Origin: Deltaproteobacteria bacterium
GTDB lineage: Bacteria > Desulfobacterota > Binatia > UBA12015
DNA: 64,000 nucleotides
NCBI GenBank assembly: GCA_016874795.1
Contig: VGTG01000007.1
Coordinates: 1-64,000 of the forward strand
Direction: 5' to 3'
A model generated the notes under the pieces. The model had not been told where the DNA came from. It was given only the letters and a program-made list of their open reading frames with translations, and made no database searches. Shown here in pieces: positions 45,886-54,114 of this stretch; positions within the stretch are counted from its first letter, which is position 1; every line of letters begins with the position of its first letter. The translations under genes were made by a program, and so were the position numbers.

Positions 45886-46857
45886 TTACTCGGCGAGGCT
45901 CGGGAGAACGCGAATCGTTGCAATGCGCTGATGTAGCTTCTCCGAGCGGAGACGGATCGATCGCGCGCCCTTCGGCAGCGAAGCACCCGTTCGAAGAAAG
46001 GACTCCTCGTCGATCAACGTGCTACCCGCTTCCGCCTGCGAGCAAAGGAACGCGGCGAGATTCACTTGTGGGCCGACCACTCCGAAGAACTTCTTTCCCG
46101 GAGGACCGATGAGGCCGATCGTCGCGGGACCGTACGTGATGCCGAGGGCGAGGCCGATCTTCGGCGCTTGACGGCCGGCTTCCTCCCACTCGGTCCGCCA
46201 GCGCGCCTCGAGCGCTCGGAACGCCGCGTGAAGCTCCTGGCTGACCGCGCCGGCGAGGTGCTCCAGCAAGGCGTGGCCCTTCTCGCGCGTCAGCTCGGGA
46301 AGGAAGAGCGCCAGGAGCCCGTCGCCCATGTACTGGAAGACCACTCCGTGATGCGCCTCGATCACGCGGGTCATATCCGAGAGGTACTCGCCGATCCGGT
46401 CCGCGAGGTGCTGCGTGTCGTCGAGCGCGACGGTCAGCCGGGAGAAGCCCCGCATGTCGACGAAGAGCACGGCGACCGTACGAGGATGCGGCTTCAGCAT
46501 TCCGGCGCTCAGCACGCCCTGGAAGCGAAGGTCGTCGAGGGCCGAAGCGCCGACGTGGTCGATCACCCCGCCCGCGGCGCCGGTGAACCAGCGGACCCAC
46601 CCTTCGGCCACGGAGCCGAGAGCGCTTCCGACCCGGAGCGCGAGCCGCTCGAGCCAGTCGTCGATGTCGTGCGAGACGCGGCCCGCGACGACTGCGCCCC
46701 GCCCGCCGGGGATGGACTCGAGGTGCCGGCTTCCGGTCAGAAGCATCCGACGCGGCTCGTAGCGAACGGCTTCGACGGCGCCGTTCGCCGTCGCGAAAAA
46801 GAGGTCGCTCCACAGGCGACCCAGGTCTTCGGGCAATCTCCGCAACCACTCGAGCAT
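45886..46857 (-). CDS. class III adenylate/guanylate cyclase domain protein
   Basis: A 323-residue protein. The C-terminal half (from about residue 125) is a class III cyclase homology domain: the metal aspartate D134 in FVDMRGFS, the second in YMGDGLLALF (D179), and the transition-state asparagine in VGPQVNLAAF. All catalytic positions are present, so cyclic-nucleotide synthesis is expected; cAMP versus cGMP is not certain. The N-terminal 120 residues are predicted helical with no membrane segment, perhaps a membrane-peripheral sensor. No effector is adjacent. The stop falls 143 bp beyond the CoA-transferase stop; the two genes converge. Confidence 0.9.
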   Translation of the reverse strand: MLEWLRRLPEDLGRLWSDLFFATANGAVEAVRYEPRRMLLTGSRHLESIPGGRGAVVAGRVSHDIDDWLERLALRVGSALGSVAEGWVRWFTGAAGGVIDHVGASALDDLRFQGVLSAGMLKPHPRTVAVLFVDMRGFSRLTVALDDTQHLADRIGEYLSDMTRVIEAHHGVVFQYMGDGLLALFLPELTREKGHALLEHLAGAVSQELHAAFRALEARWRTEWEEAGRQAPKIGLALGITYGPATIGLIGPPGKKFFGVVGPQVNLAAFLCSQAEAGSTLIDEESFLRTGASLPKGARSIRLRSEKLHQRIATIRVLPSLAE

Positions 46858-47078
46858 GTCCCGAGGCTAGCACACCCTCCGACGCGTTGCGTTACGAGGC
46901 GGCGAAGAAGGCGCTATGCTGAGAAAACGTAGATCTTTCATATACCTACGGTGCGGATGGCAGCCGGCTAGGGAAACGCCCCGGCGACGTGTAGACGAAT
47001 CCGTCTGGTTGTTGACCATGCCGGCTCGATCGGAAACAACGACATGACCGCAGCGCGCGAAGCTGCCGAGGAGCGCGG

Positions 47079-47627
47079 GTGAAACGCGAGGACTGCATTC
47101 TCTTCAGCGGCGCAGCGAGCGGCGCCGAGGCCGAGTTCGGCGCTGCCGCCGAGCGCTACGGGATCGAGGAGGTGAACTTCACCTTCGACGGCCACAAGGA
47201 CGCGCGGTCGCGCGGAATCCGTGTGCTCACCCGGGCGGAGCTCGACAAGGGCGACGTCAGCCTCGCCTACGTCAGCCGTCTGATGAGCCGCCGCTACCCG
47301 GACACGCCGCTCTTCAAGAGGGTTCTCCAGAGCATCTGGCACCAGGTGAACAACGGCCAGGAGGTCTACGTCGTCGGGAAGATCCTCGCCGACGGTACCG
47401 TCAAGGGCGGTACGGGCTGGGGAGCGGAGTTCGCGAAGATTTGCAACAAGCCGCTGTTCGCGTTCGACCAGGACGGCAACGCCTGGTCCCGCTGGAACGG
47501 GCAGGCGTGGGAAGCCGTCTCGGAGCCCGTGATCGGCCATCCGTACTTTGCGGGCGGCGGAACGCGCTTCCTCACCGAGGGTGGGAAGAAGGCGATCGAG
47601 GGTCTCTTCCGCCGGAGCTTTGGCTAG
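47079..47627 (+). CDS. conserved hypothetical protein, SLOG/Rossmann-like
   Basis: A 182-residue cytoplasmic protein. The start ILFSGAASGAEAEFGAAAER has the glycine-rich loop pattern of SLOG/LOG-like nucleotide-binding proteins, followed by EEVNFTFDGH and the conserved SLAYVSRLMSRRYPDTP, IWHQVNNGQEVYVVG and GGTGWGAEFAKICNKPL blocks shared with uncharacterised bacterial homologues. A ligand-binding or signalling role is possible; nothing more can be said. The GTG start follows GAGGAG by 6 nt, which decides it. The stop codon is supplied by the CTAG border of miniature-element copy B. Confidence 0.75.
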   Translation: MKREDCILFSGAASGAEAEFGAAAERYGIEEVNFTFDGHKDARSRGIRVLTRAELDKGDVSLAYVSRLMSRRYPDTPLFKRVLQSIWHQVNNGQEVYVVGKILADGTVKGGTGWGAEFAKICNKPLFAFDQDGNAWSRWNGQAWEAVSEPVIGHPYFAGGGTRFLTEGGKKAIEGLFRRSFG

Positions 47628-47809
47628 CCTGCATTTCTCACCAGATCACGTCGCGAGGCGGTCGAGAGTGCCGAAGATTCGCGAGCCTCGGACCGGAGGG
47701 CGACGCAGGCGTACTTGAACAGTACGTCGAGGAGCCCGGAGGGAGAAGCTCGCGAAGATTCGGTGCTATCGGCCGCCGCAGTAGGGATCTGGTGAGAAAT
47801 GCAGGCTAG
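47624..47809 (+). mobile_element. 186-bp miniature inverted-repeat element, copy B
   Basis: Same orientation as copy A and identical to it by eye over all 186 bp. Its left CTAG provides the TAG stop of the preceding gene (TTT GGC TAG). The right border lies 19 bp from the stop of the MauG-like gene, which converges on it. No transposase gene is present nearby. Confidence 0.85.
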
Positions 47810-47828
47810 CCCCGCGACTCGGCTCTCG

Positions 47829-49787
47829 TCATAGAAGGCCGAGGAACGCGCGCAGCGCCTCGCGGTCGCTCGCCTCGAGGGGCTCTCCCGACGGAAGCTC
47901 GCCGTCGTGCACGAAGGAACCGTCGCCGAACCGCGCGCGCACGAGGACGTCGTCGAGGCTCCGCGCGGACCCGTTCGTGAAGTACGGCCGCTTCTTGTAG
48001 AGCCGCCGGAGCGAGGGCACGCGCGCGCCGTCGGCATGCACGTACGGCAGGACGCCGGTCTTCTCGTAGCCCTCTCGGCCCCACACGATCGGCTCCGACG
48101 CGAACAACCCCGACTCCCACTCCTCGAACGGAACGCGAGAAGACGCATCGTCCGAGACGAGCCGCGCCGCGTGGCAGCCTTCGCAGCGATCGCGGAACAC
48201 CTCGGCGCCGCGACGCTCGAGAGCGGAGTAGTGCCGCCGGCCGCGCGTCGCCGGATTCTGGGTGTGGTTCAGGTCCACCAGGAACGTCATCAGCGAGCGG
48301 CGGAGGTACGCCGGGGCGAGTGTCGTCGGTGCTCCTTCGACCGCGCGCAGCCACGGATGCTCTGCCGCTTCGACGGCGAACCACGGGTCGTGGCCGCTTC
48401 CACGATTCGCGACGCGGAACTCGTTCTGCACCATCCGCCCCATCGTCGGATCGAGAGCGCGGGAGAAGTACGGCCGGTTCCCGTGCAGACCGACGAGCGG
48501 CTTCGTGGTCGCGAACACGTCGTCGCGTCCCGAGAAGTGCGTGCGGCCGTCCACGTAGCCCTCGAAGTGGCACGTCTCGCAGGTGAAGCGGCTCTCGCGC
48601 CCCTCGCTCTCGTTCCAGGGGGCCATCAGCGTCGTGAAGAAGAGAGCCTCGCCGAGGCGCGATTCGACCGATCGTTCGGCGGAGAGGTCGCCGATGTGCG
48701 CGGCCGGCACCGCGCGCCAACGGTCCTCGCCGAGAACGATCCACGCGTCGAGCAGCGGATCGGCCGCGAGCGATCCGGCGTGCGCCGTCGTGCCCGGCGG
48801 AAGTACCGCACGGCGCACCGTGGGAGGCGCAGACGGGTCACCGCTCGCCCACGTCGAGTACACGAGACCTGCCGAGCCGTAGCCGCCGGTCGCGAGCGAG
48901 AGCGCGCCGGCGGAGTCACGCCCGATCCGGATCCACTTCGGCGTGACGACACCGAGCGCGGAGAGGTTCAACTCGCCGATCCGCTTCGCTTCGCGCCCGA
49001 TGCCGTCATCGCGCCCGACCCGATAGATCCATGCGAACGAGTCGATGTAGCCGAACGAGCCGTCACGACGATCCAGTGGTCGATCCTCGACGCCGCCCGC
49101 TGCCACGAGGAGGTCGCCGTCCCTCTCTTCCAGCGCGTCGATCGACCAGATCGGGCCGTCGTGGACGATGCGCGCGTGCTCGGCGCCGCTCTCGTCGAGG
49201 ACGAGGATCGCGTGGTCGAGGAGGCAGCTCGCGATGACCCAAGGGCCGACGGCGAGAATTTCGACGGGGCCTGCGCACGGCGCGACCGGGCGCGCGGATG
49301 GCGGCTCCCGGTCCGGCTCGATCGCGAGCACGCGGCCGGCGACGGCGTCGAGCACGAAGAGGCGCTTTCCGCTCTGCGAAGCGGCGACGTCTCGCAGGCC
49401 CAGGACGCCGTCGAGGCGAATCGATCGCGCGAGGGCGAGCTCGTCGTCGCGAAGCCGATGGAGCGCGATCTCGGACGACGCTTCGCCGACGGACGCGATC
49501 TCCCCGTCGGGGAGGACCGCAAGGCCCGTGGTCGAGGCCGGCGCGGCTGCGCGATCGAGCTCGCGCCCGTTCGCATCGAGAAGGACGACCGCATTCGCGC
49601 CGCGGAGCGTTCCGATCCATCGGGGAGGCGCTTCGGCGACCTGGACCAGCGCGAACGGATCGGGCCCGAGCGCCTTCGTCCACGGGCGCGGTGAAGACCA
49701 ATCGGTCCTCGCCCGGGCCGCTTCCTCGAAGGCGACGAGCTCCTCGACGGCACCGGCGGGCGCGGTACGGGCGGGCGTCGCGTGCAC
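47829..49787 (-). CDS. MauG-like dihaem cytochrome c peroxidase with N-terminal beta-propeller region
   Basis: A 652-residue protein. Residues about 50-370 show repeated beta-strand blocks (FVLDAVAGRVLAIEPD; AILVLDESGAEHARIVHDGP) of a propeller. The C-terminal part has two haem-binding CxxCH motifs (CETCH at 403-407 and CEGCH at 535-539) and peroxidase signatures such as GLHGNRPYFSRALDPTMG. It should be periplasmic, reducing peroxide or oxidising a protein substrate. The start is a problem: the first in-frame start is GTG without a ribosome site, but the codons before it read RRLLAAGLAASVLGV, a good signal peptide, with no start codon in that frame. The true N-terminus may involve a frameshift. 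Confidence 0.8.
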   Translation of the reverse strand: MHATPARTAPAGAVEELVAFEEAARARTDWSSPRPWTKALGPDPFALVQVAEAPPRWIGTLRGANAVVLLDANGRELDRAAAPASTTGLAVLPDGEIASVGEASSEIALHRLRDDELALARSIRLDGVLGLRDVAASQSGKRLFVLDAVAGRVLAIEPDREPPSARPVAPCAGPVEILAVGPWVIASCLLDHAILVLDESGAEHARIVHDGPIWSIDALEERDGDLLVAAGGVEDRPLDRRDGSFGYIDSFAWIYRVGRDDGIGREAKRIGELNLSALGVVTPKWIRIGRDSAGALSLATGGYGSAGLVYSTWASGDPSAPPTVRRAVLPPGTTAHAGSLAADPLLDAWIVLGEDRWRAVPAAHIGDLSAERSVESRLGEALFFTTLMAPWNESEGRESRFTCETCHFEGYVDGRTHFSGRDDVFATTKPLVGLHGNRPYFSRALDPTMGRMVQNEFRVANRGSGHDPWFAVEAAEHPWLRAVEGAPTTLAPAYLRRSLMTFLVDLNHTQNPATRGRRHYSALERRGAEVFRDRCEGCHAARLVSDDASSRVPFEEWESGLFASEPIVWGREGYEKTGVLPYVHADGARVPSLRRLYKKRPYFTNGSARSLDDVLVRARFGDGSFVHDGELPSGEPLEASDREALRAFLGLL

Positions 49788-49848
49788 ACCGAGAACGGAG
49801 GCCGCGAGCCCGGCCGCGAGAAGGCGTCTCGCGGGATGCGAGGGGGCC

Positions 49849-50034
49849 CTACCAGCCGCCGCCTTCGCCCTCGTCGTCCTCCTCTTCTTCCTCCTCCTGA
49901 CCGGAGTCGTCGCCCGCTTGCGCCTGGGGCGCGGGACCCGAGCCGATCGCGAGGCTCCGCTCGTGCGACAGCACGAGAGAGAGCATCAGCAAGAGAAGAG
50001 TGAGGACCCACTTCAGCGCTCCGAGCTTCCGCAT
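49849..50034 (-). CDS. small exported acidic protein
   Basis: A 61-residue protein with a hydrophobic N-terminal signal or anchor segment (KWVLTLLLLMLSLVLS), then a Pro/Ala linker and a run of glutamate and aspartate ending in GEGGGW. ATG with GGAGGAAG 8 nt upstream, a strong ribosome site. No known family. It lies immediately upstream of, and nearly overlaps, the region encoding the missing signal peptide of the MauG-like gene in the +1 frame, so the two may be linked in expression. Similar short acidic secreted peptides occur in other Deltaproteobacteria, but I cannot assign a role. Confidence 0.55.
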   Translation of the reverse strand: MRKLGALKWVLTLLLLMLSLVLSHERSLAIGSGPAPQAQAGDDSGQEEEEEEDDEGEGGGW

Positions 50035-50168
50035 CACGGCATCTTCCTCCGGGAGTGGGCGACGAACTCTTCGCCCGATGCCCCGATCCTACTTGGCATC
50101 GGACCCACGTCAACCGAGACGCCTTCCTCTCGATGGACCGCGCCGCGGCGAGCGGGTAGGACGCCCGG

Positions 50169-50576
50169 ATGGCAGCAGAGCATCCCGCCCGAGCGGCGGC
50201 ACGGCGTTCCATGGATGCGGTTCACGCGAAGGATCGCGCCGCGTGGCTCGACAACTTCGCCGACGAAGCGATCATCGAGGATCCGATCGGCGTCTCGCCT
50301 CTGTGCCCGGACGGCAAGGGACATCGCGGCAAGGAAGCGATCGCACGGTTCTGGGACTCGATCATTGCGCCGAACCGCGTGCTGTTCGAGATGCGCGAGT
50401 CGCACGCGTGCGGCGACGAGTGCGCCAACGTCGGCACGATCACGACCGTGCTGGCGGACGGATCCGTGAGCCGCGTCGCCGGTGTGTTCACCTACCGGGT
50501 CGACGCGGCGGGCAAGGTCCAGGCGCTCCGGGCGTACTGGGAGTTCGAGCGGATGGCGTTCTTTCCGCGCGCCTGA
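50169..50576 (+). CDS. SnoaL-like / NTF2-like protein
   Basis: A 135-residue single-domain protein of the NTF2/SnoaL fold: AARRSMDAVHAKDRAAWLDN, FADEAIIEDPIGVSPLCPDG, REAIARFWDSIIAP-type helix and RALRAYWEFERM at the end. Such proteins are steroid-isomerase-like, polyketide cyclases, or epoxide hydrolases, acting on hydrophobic small molecules. An aspartate in VEDPIG/IEDPIG suits a general base. It stands alone between the small acidic gene (divergent) and a LolA-like remnant. Confidence 0.82.
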   Translation: MAAEHPARAAARRSMDAVHAKDRAAWLDNFADEAIIEDPIGVSPLCPDGKGHRGKEAIARFWDSIIAPNRVLFEMRESHACGDECANVGTITTVLADGSVSRVAGVFTYRVDAAGKVQALRAYWEFERMAFFPRA

Positions 50577-50594
50577 TCGGCGCTCCGTTCGCGC

Positions 50595-50985
50595 TCAGCG
50601 CTTCAGGTGGTCCGGGGCGAAGATCGCGTCGGACAGCTCGACGTTGTAGTCGATCTCCTCCGTCTGCAGCCGCGAAGAAGCGTTCTTGGGAACGTTCTTC
50701 ATCGTCTGGTCGCGGATCGTCTGGATGTCCTCGACTTTCTCGACGACGTCGACCGACCAGACCTTGAAGGGCTTGCCCTGCTTGTCGGAGAACTCGCGGC
50801 GCAGGATGATCGCGTCCTGCGGATCGATCGCGATGACGGTCGGACCGTAGATCTCCTCCTGCGGGTGCTTCGGCGTCGCTCGGACGAGCTTCACCTTGCG
50901 GCCGCCGATCCCGGTCTCGCCGGTGAACTCGTAGGTGAAGTCGTTGATGTCCGGCTCGACCAGGTCGGAGACGTAGAAGGTCGAC
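50595..50985 (-). pseudogene. 5'-truncated outer-membrane lipoprotein-sorting protein (LolA-like)
   Basis: Residues such as FYVSDLVEPDINDFTYEFTG, GGRKVKLVRATPKHP, IDPQDAIILRREFSDKQGKP and the C-terminal AIFAPDHLKR match the last 130 residues of LolA-like sorting proteins that accompany RND/MMPL exporters. The first half, signal peptide and start codon are missing; the frame is closed by a TAA about 15 codons further upstream. A GTG at 50894 could only yield a 99-residue fragment. It is a remnant. Confidence 0.65.
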
Positions 50986-51238
50986 TTAGAAGAGGGAGAG
51001 CCGGACCGATCCCCGGATCCGCTCGGCCCGCCTTAGCGGATTTCCACGGCAATGACGACCGGAAGATCGATCGGCGGGTAGGATGGCGCCGACGGACTTC
51101 CCCTCCGATTCTCGATCCGTCTCTCCCCTCGAAACGCAGAACCGATCGCGGCGGATATTCGCGAGCCGTCTTATCTGCACGGCCGACTCGTGCTCCAAGT
51201 GCGCTGCATGGGGATGCCCGCCAGAGGAGGGGGACGAG

Positions 51239-51550
51239 ATGAAGCTACGCAACCACTTGAACCGCATTCTTTTCGAACGTGGGCTGGCCGAGGGGGAGCT
51301 CGCGTCGGTCTGCCGCCTCGACCAGGGACATCTGAACCGGATCAAGAACGGACGGGTGAAGCCTAGCCTGGTGACGGCGCTCCGGATCGGGAATGCGCTC
51401 GGGCTGCCGGTGAACCGTATTTTCTTTCTCGACGGCGTCGCCGGCGAGGAAATGCACGATCGGCACGCGTTGCCACGGCGAAACGCCCGCGCGACGCGCG
51501 AGGACGCGGCGCCGGAGGCGGCTTCCGCGACGGCGCGTCGGGGCCGCTGA
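51239..51550 (+). CDS. XRE-family helix-turn-helix regulator
   Basis: A 103-residue DNA-binding protein. Residues 1-62 are an HTH_3 domain: RNHLNRILFERGLAEGELAS, CRLDQGHLNRIKNGRVKPSL, then ALRIGNALGLPVNRIFFLD. The tail (about 70-103) is disordered and basic. The ATG follows GGAGGGGGACGAG, a very strong ribosome site, so the longer upstream frame is rejected. No partner protein or toxin is adjacent; the target is unknown. Confidence 0.85.
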   Translation: MKLRNHLNRILFERGLAEGELASVCRLDQGHLNRIKNGRVKPSLVTALRIGNALGLPVNRIFFLDGVAGEEMHDRHALPRRNARATREDAAPEAASATARRGR

Positions 51551-51559
51551 GGCGGGCGC

Positions 51560-52117
51560 TCAGAAGCGCAGGCGAGGCCGGCGTCGGCTTCGCGGATCGC
51601 CGCGAAGGATCGCGCCGAGCAGCACTCCGAAGACGAGGACGATCACGCCGACGAACCAGACGCGCCGGCCCGCGCGAGACGTATCCTGGGTGAGCGACGC
51701 GACCTGCTCGCCCAACGACCGGTTCTCGCGGGTCAGGCGCTCGGCCTGCGCGGTCGTCTTCTCGAGGTCTTCGCGGAGGAGCCCCGCTTCCGTTTCGAGA
51801 TCGGTCAGACGGATCTGCGCCGGAGGCTCGGTCGTGAGGTAGCCCTCGGGGATCCATCCTTCCTGGCCATCGGCAAGCCGGACCTGGTTCCAGTCGCCCT
51901 GTATCCCGAGGACCGCAACCGGATCGTTGCTCGACACTCCGCCGATGATCTCGAACTCGTTCCCTGCGCCGCGGCGGACGTTCAGCCGGACCTCGCCGTT
52001 CACCCAGGCGAGCTCCTCCTCCGCGCGACCGGTCGACACCAGAAGGAGCGTGGCGGCAGCCGTCCGCAGGAGGGCGGGTAGCCTCGCCCCACGGCCTCTT
52101 CCCAATCGGAATCGCAT
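51560..52117 (-). CDS. SH3-domain and membrane-anchor protein (TIGR04211/YgiM-like)
   Basis: A 185-residue protein with a signal peptide (ALLRTAAATLLLVSTGRAEE), a bacterial SH3 domain (about 37-95: VNGEVRLNVRRGAGNEFEII; GDWNQVRLADGQEGWIPEGY), a coiled coil (about 100-147: EDLEKTTAQAERLTRENRSL) and one C-terminal transmembrane helix (WFVGVIVLVFGVLLGAIL). This layout is the TIGR04211 family, periplasmic with a C-terminal inner-membrane anchor; it probably binds peptidoglycan or a cell-wall enzyme. It converges on the XRE gene, leaving 9 nt. Confidence 0.88.
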   Translation of the reverse strand: MRFRLGRGRGARLPALLRTAAATLLLVSTGRAEEELAWVNGEVRLNVRRGAGNEFEIIGGVSSNDPVAVLGIQGDWNQVRLADGQEGWIPEGYLTTEPPAQIRLTDLETEAGLLREDLEKTTAQAERLTRENRSLGEQVASLTQDTSRAGRRVWFVGVIVLVFGVLLGAILRGDPRSRRRPRLRF

Positions 52118-52276
52118 GAAACGCTCTGGCCCCGGAGGAGGTCTCCGCGCAGTATCTCGGTGGCACCGCCGCCTGACAAGTCGAAGGCATCAGGTCTGGA
52201 TTCTCGGCCACCGGCCTGGCAGGTAGTGGTCGAGGGCCGCCCCAGGAAGGGCCCCATTTCACGGAGGAAGGCTTCG

Positions 52277-52390
52277 ATGCAGGTTCAGGTTCCGGTCGAC
52301 GACTACATTCTCTTCATCGTCGGTATGGTGGTCTTCGGGATCGCGCTCGCCGGCGTCGGCGCCATCCTGAGCCGGATGCATCTGGACTGA
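52277..52390 (+). CDS. small single-span membrane protein (37 aa)
   Basis: MQVQVPVDDYILFIVGMVVF is followed by GIALAGVGAILSRMHLD: one long transmembrane helix with a short acidic N-terminus. GGAGGAAG lies 6 nt upstream of the ATG, and the codons have the local GC3 bias, so it is likely a real small protein. No family is recognised. It is 3 nt from the end of folA, which converges on it. Confidence 0.6.
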   Translation: MQVQVPVDDYILFIVGMVVFGIALAGVGAILSRMHLD

Positions 52391-52393
52391 GCT

Positions 52394-52888
52394 TCAGCGT
52401 GCTCGCTCGAGGACGGTGATCGCGAACGGGTGCGCGTGGCGCGCATCCGAAGCGTGCTCCTCGCGAGCGGTCTCTCGCCACTCGCCGGCCGCGAGCGGCG
52501 GGAAACGAACGTCGCCGTCGACCTCCGCGTCGACGCGCGTCAGGTACACGCGATCGGCCGCCGGCAGCGCGGCGGCGTAGACGCCGGCGCCGCCGATCAC
52601 GAAGGCCTCGCTGTCGCCGGCGCGCCGCGCGATCTCGAGCGCTTCGTCGAGGCTCCGCACGACGCGACATCCCGGCGCCGCGTAGTCGGGGCGTCGCGAG
52701 AGCACGACGTTCACCCGGTCCGGGAGCGGCTTTCCGATCGATTCGTACGTGCGACGTCCCATGATCACGTGGTGACCGGTCGTCCGCGTGCGGAAGCGGC
52801 TCATCTCGAGCGGCAACCGCCAGGGAAGCCGCCCGTCGCGGCCGATCACCCCGTTCCGGGAGACGGCCGCGATGAGCGCGACCGTCAT
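52394..52888 (-). CDS. folA: dihydrofolate reductase
   Basis: A 164-residue DHFR that regenerates tetrahydrofolate with NADPH. It has [20 protein letters not shown] (substrate and cofactor site), [20 protein letters not shown] and [20 protein letters not shown] (NADP-binding). The catalytic acid is the aspartate or glutamate of the LPLEMSRFR helix. ATG overlaps the thyA stop (ATGA), the usual thyA-folA coupling. Length and motifs match type I bacterial enzymes. Confidence 0.94.
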   Translation of the reverse strand: MTVALIAAVSRNGVIGRDGRLPWRLPLEMSRFRTRTTGHHVIMGRRTYESIGKPLPDRVNVVLSRRPDYAAPGCRVVRSLDEALEIARRAGDSEAFVIGGAGVYAAALPAADRVYLTRVDAEVDGDVRFPPLAAGEWRETAREEHASDARHAHPFAITVLERAR

Positions 52889-53679
52889 ACCGCCACCGCG
52901 GCGGCGATGTGCGGATGCGGGTCGTAGCTCTCGAGTGCGAAGTCCTCGTACCGGAAGTCGAAGATCGACGACGGCCGGCGAAGCAGCCGGAGCTGCGGCA
53001 AGGATCGCGGCTCGCGTGAGAGCTGCAGCCTCGCCTGCTCGAGGTGGTTCACATAGAGGTGCGCGTCTCCGAGCGTGTGCACGAGCTCGCCGGGCTCGAG
53101 ATCGGTCACGGCGGCGATCATCACCGTCAGCGCCGCGTACGACGCGATGTTGAACGGCACGCCGAGGAACACGTCCGCGCTTCGCTGGTAGAGCTGGCAG
53201 GAGAGTCGTCCGCCGGCGACGTAGAACTGGAACAGGCAGTGACACGGCGGCAGCGCCATCCGGTCGATGTCGGCGACGTTCCAGGCGCTCACGACGAGTC
53301 GTCGCGAATCCGGGTTCCTTCGGATCTCGTCGACCACCCAGGCGATCTGATCGACGGTCCCGCCATCGGCACGCGGCCACGAGCGCCACTGGCGGCCGTA
53401 GACGGGACCGAGCTCGCCCGCTTCGTCGGCCCACTCGTCCCAGATCGTCACTCCGTTTTCGCGCAGGTAGGCGACATTGGTGTCGCCGCGCAGGAACCAG
53501 AGCAGCTCGTGCAGGATCGAGCGCAGATGGAGGCGCTTCGTCGTCAAGCAGGGGAATCCGGCTCCGAGGTCGAACCGCATCTGGTGGCCGAAGACGCTCA
53601 GCGTCCCGGTGCCGGTCCGGTCCTCCTTCCGGGCCCCCTCCCGGAGAATCCGCTCGATCAGGTCCAGGTACGGCCGCAT
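52885..53679 (-). CDS. thyA: thymidylate synthase
   Basis: A 264-residue ThyA, the same length as the E. coli enzyme. It methylates dUMP with methylene-tetrahydrofolate. Blocks are [18 protein letters not shown], the catalytic cysteine loop [12 protein letters not shown], and the folate/dUMP region [20 protein letters not shown]. It is first in the pair with folA. The ATG is the earliest that gives the family's N-terminus ([12 protein letters not shown]); no ribosome site is evident, so the true leader may be unusual. A longer frame upstream is shadow sequence. Confidence 0.95.
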   Translation of the reverse strand: MRPYLDLIERILREGARKEDRTGTGTLSVFGHQMRFDLGAGFPCLTTKRLHLRSILHELLWFLRGDTNVAYLRENGVTIWDEWADEAGELGPVYGRQWRSWPRADGGTVDQIAWVVDEIRRNPDSRRLVVSAWNVADIDRMALPPCHCLFQFYVAGGRLSCQLYQRSADVFLGVPFNIASYAALTVMIAAVTDLEPGELVHTLGDAHLYVNHLEQARLQLSREPRSLPQLRLLRRPSSIFDFRYEDFALESYDPHPHIAAAVAV

Positions 53680-54114
53680 CGGGGAGGAGGGTACACCGAG
53701 GGCAGGGGGGCCTTCCACAGAGCCGGCCCGCCGGGCCGGCGGGGGCCTCTTTTGCAGGGAATCCGGCCCTTTTCCTCTTGGCAGGCTACCTGCAGTGCTT
53801 ACAGACTGATTTACCCGGAACCCCGGCGGGGGGCTGGATCTGCCTGGGGCGGGCCATGGGGGCCCGACCGAACTGGACCCGGTTCGCTGGACACAACAGG
53901 AGCAAATGCCTAGACAAAATGCAGGATGAGGAGGGTTCCCGCGCGGCTTGCCGGCGGGAGATTGGCAATGCGCCTGTAAGGTCAGCCGTGTGGAGTTCGT
54001 CCTCCATGGCCGGGGGAGGGGCACACGCGTTGCCTTTGAGGAGGCCGGGGGATCTGATCGGCGAAGCGCCGGTTGGAGCTCGCGGCCAGCCAACTGTTCG
54101 AGAGGAGGTCAGGA
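53680..54114. other. 435-bp gene-free interval carrying a long 5' leader
   Basis: No gene is seen. A GC-rich near-perfect palindrome (GCCGGC-CCGCCGG-GCCGGC, 53722-53740) lies just beyond the thyA start. A sigma-54-type promoter follows, and then about 310 nt of presumed leader to the porin. Short hairpins such as GGAG-TTCGT-CCTCC near 53995 occur in the leader, but no known riboswitch is recognisable. Confidence 0.5.
53778..53794 (+). promoter_or_regulatory. sigma-54-type promoter upstream of the porin
   Basis: TTGGCAGGCTACCTGCA matches the -24/-12 consensus of RpoN promoters: GG at 53780-53781 and GC at 53792-53793, exactly 10 nt apart, with TTGGCA and TGCA flanks. Porins of this TorF type are often co-regulated with nitrogen-assimilation genes, which supports the call. 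No NtrC site is evident. Confidence 0.5.

Noticed and set aside
46920-47066. Hairpins upstream of the SLOG-like gene (CGTAG...CTACG, GCCGG...CCGGC, GTTGTT...AACAAC) as a riboswitch
   Set aside because: No known riboswitch core is recognisable, and short stems of this sort are expected by chance in GC-rich DNA.
53722-53740. GC palindrome as a terminator for thyA-folA
   Set aside because: It lies upstream of thyA, which is read leftwards, and the following T-rich stretch is on the other strand. It ends no gene here.
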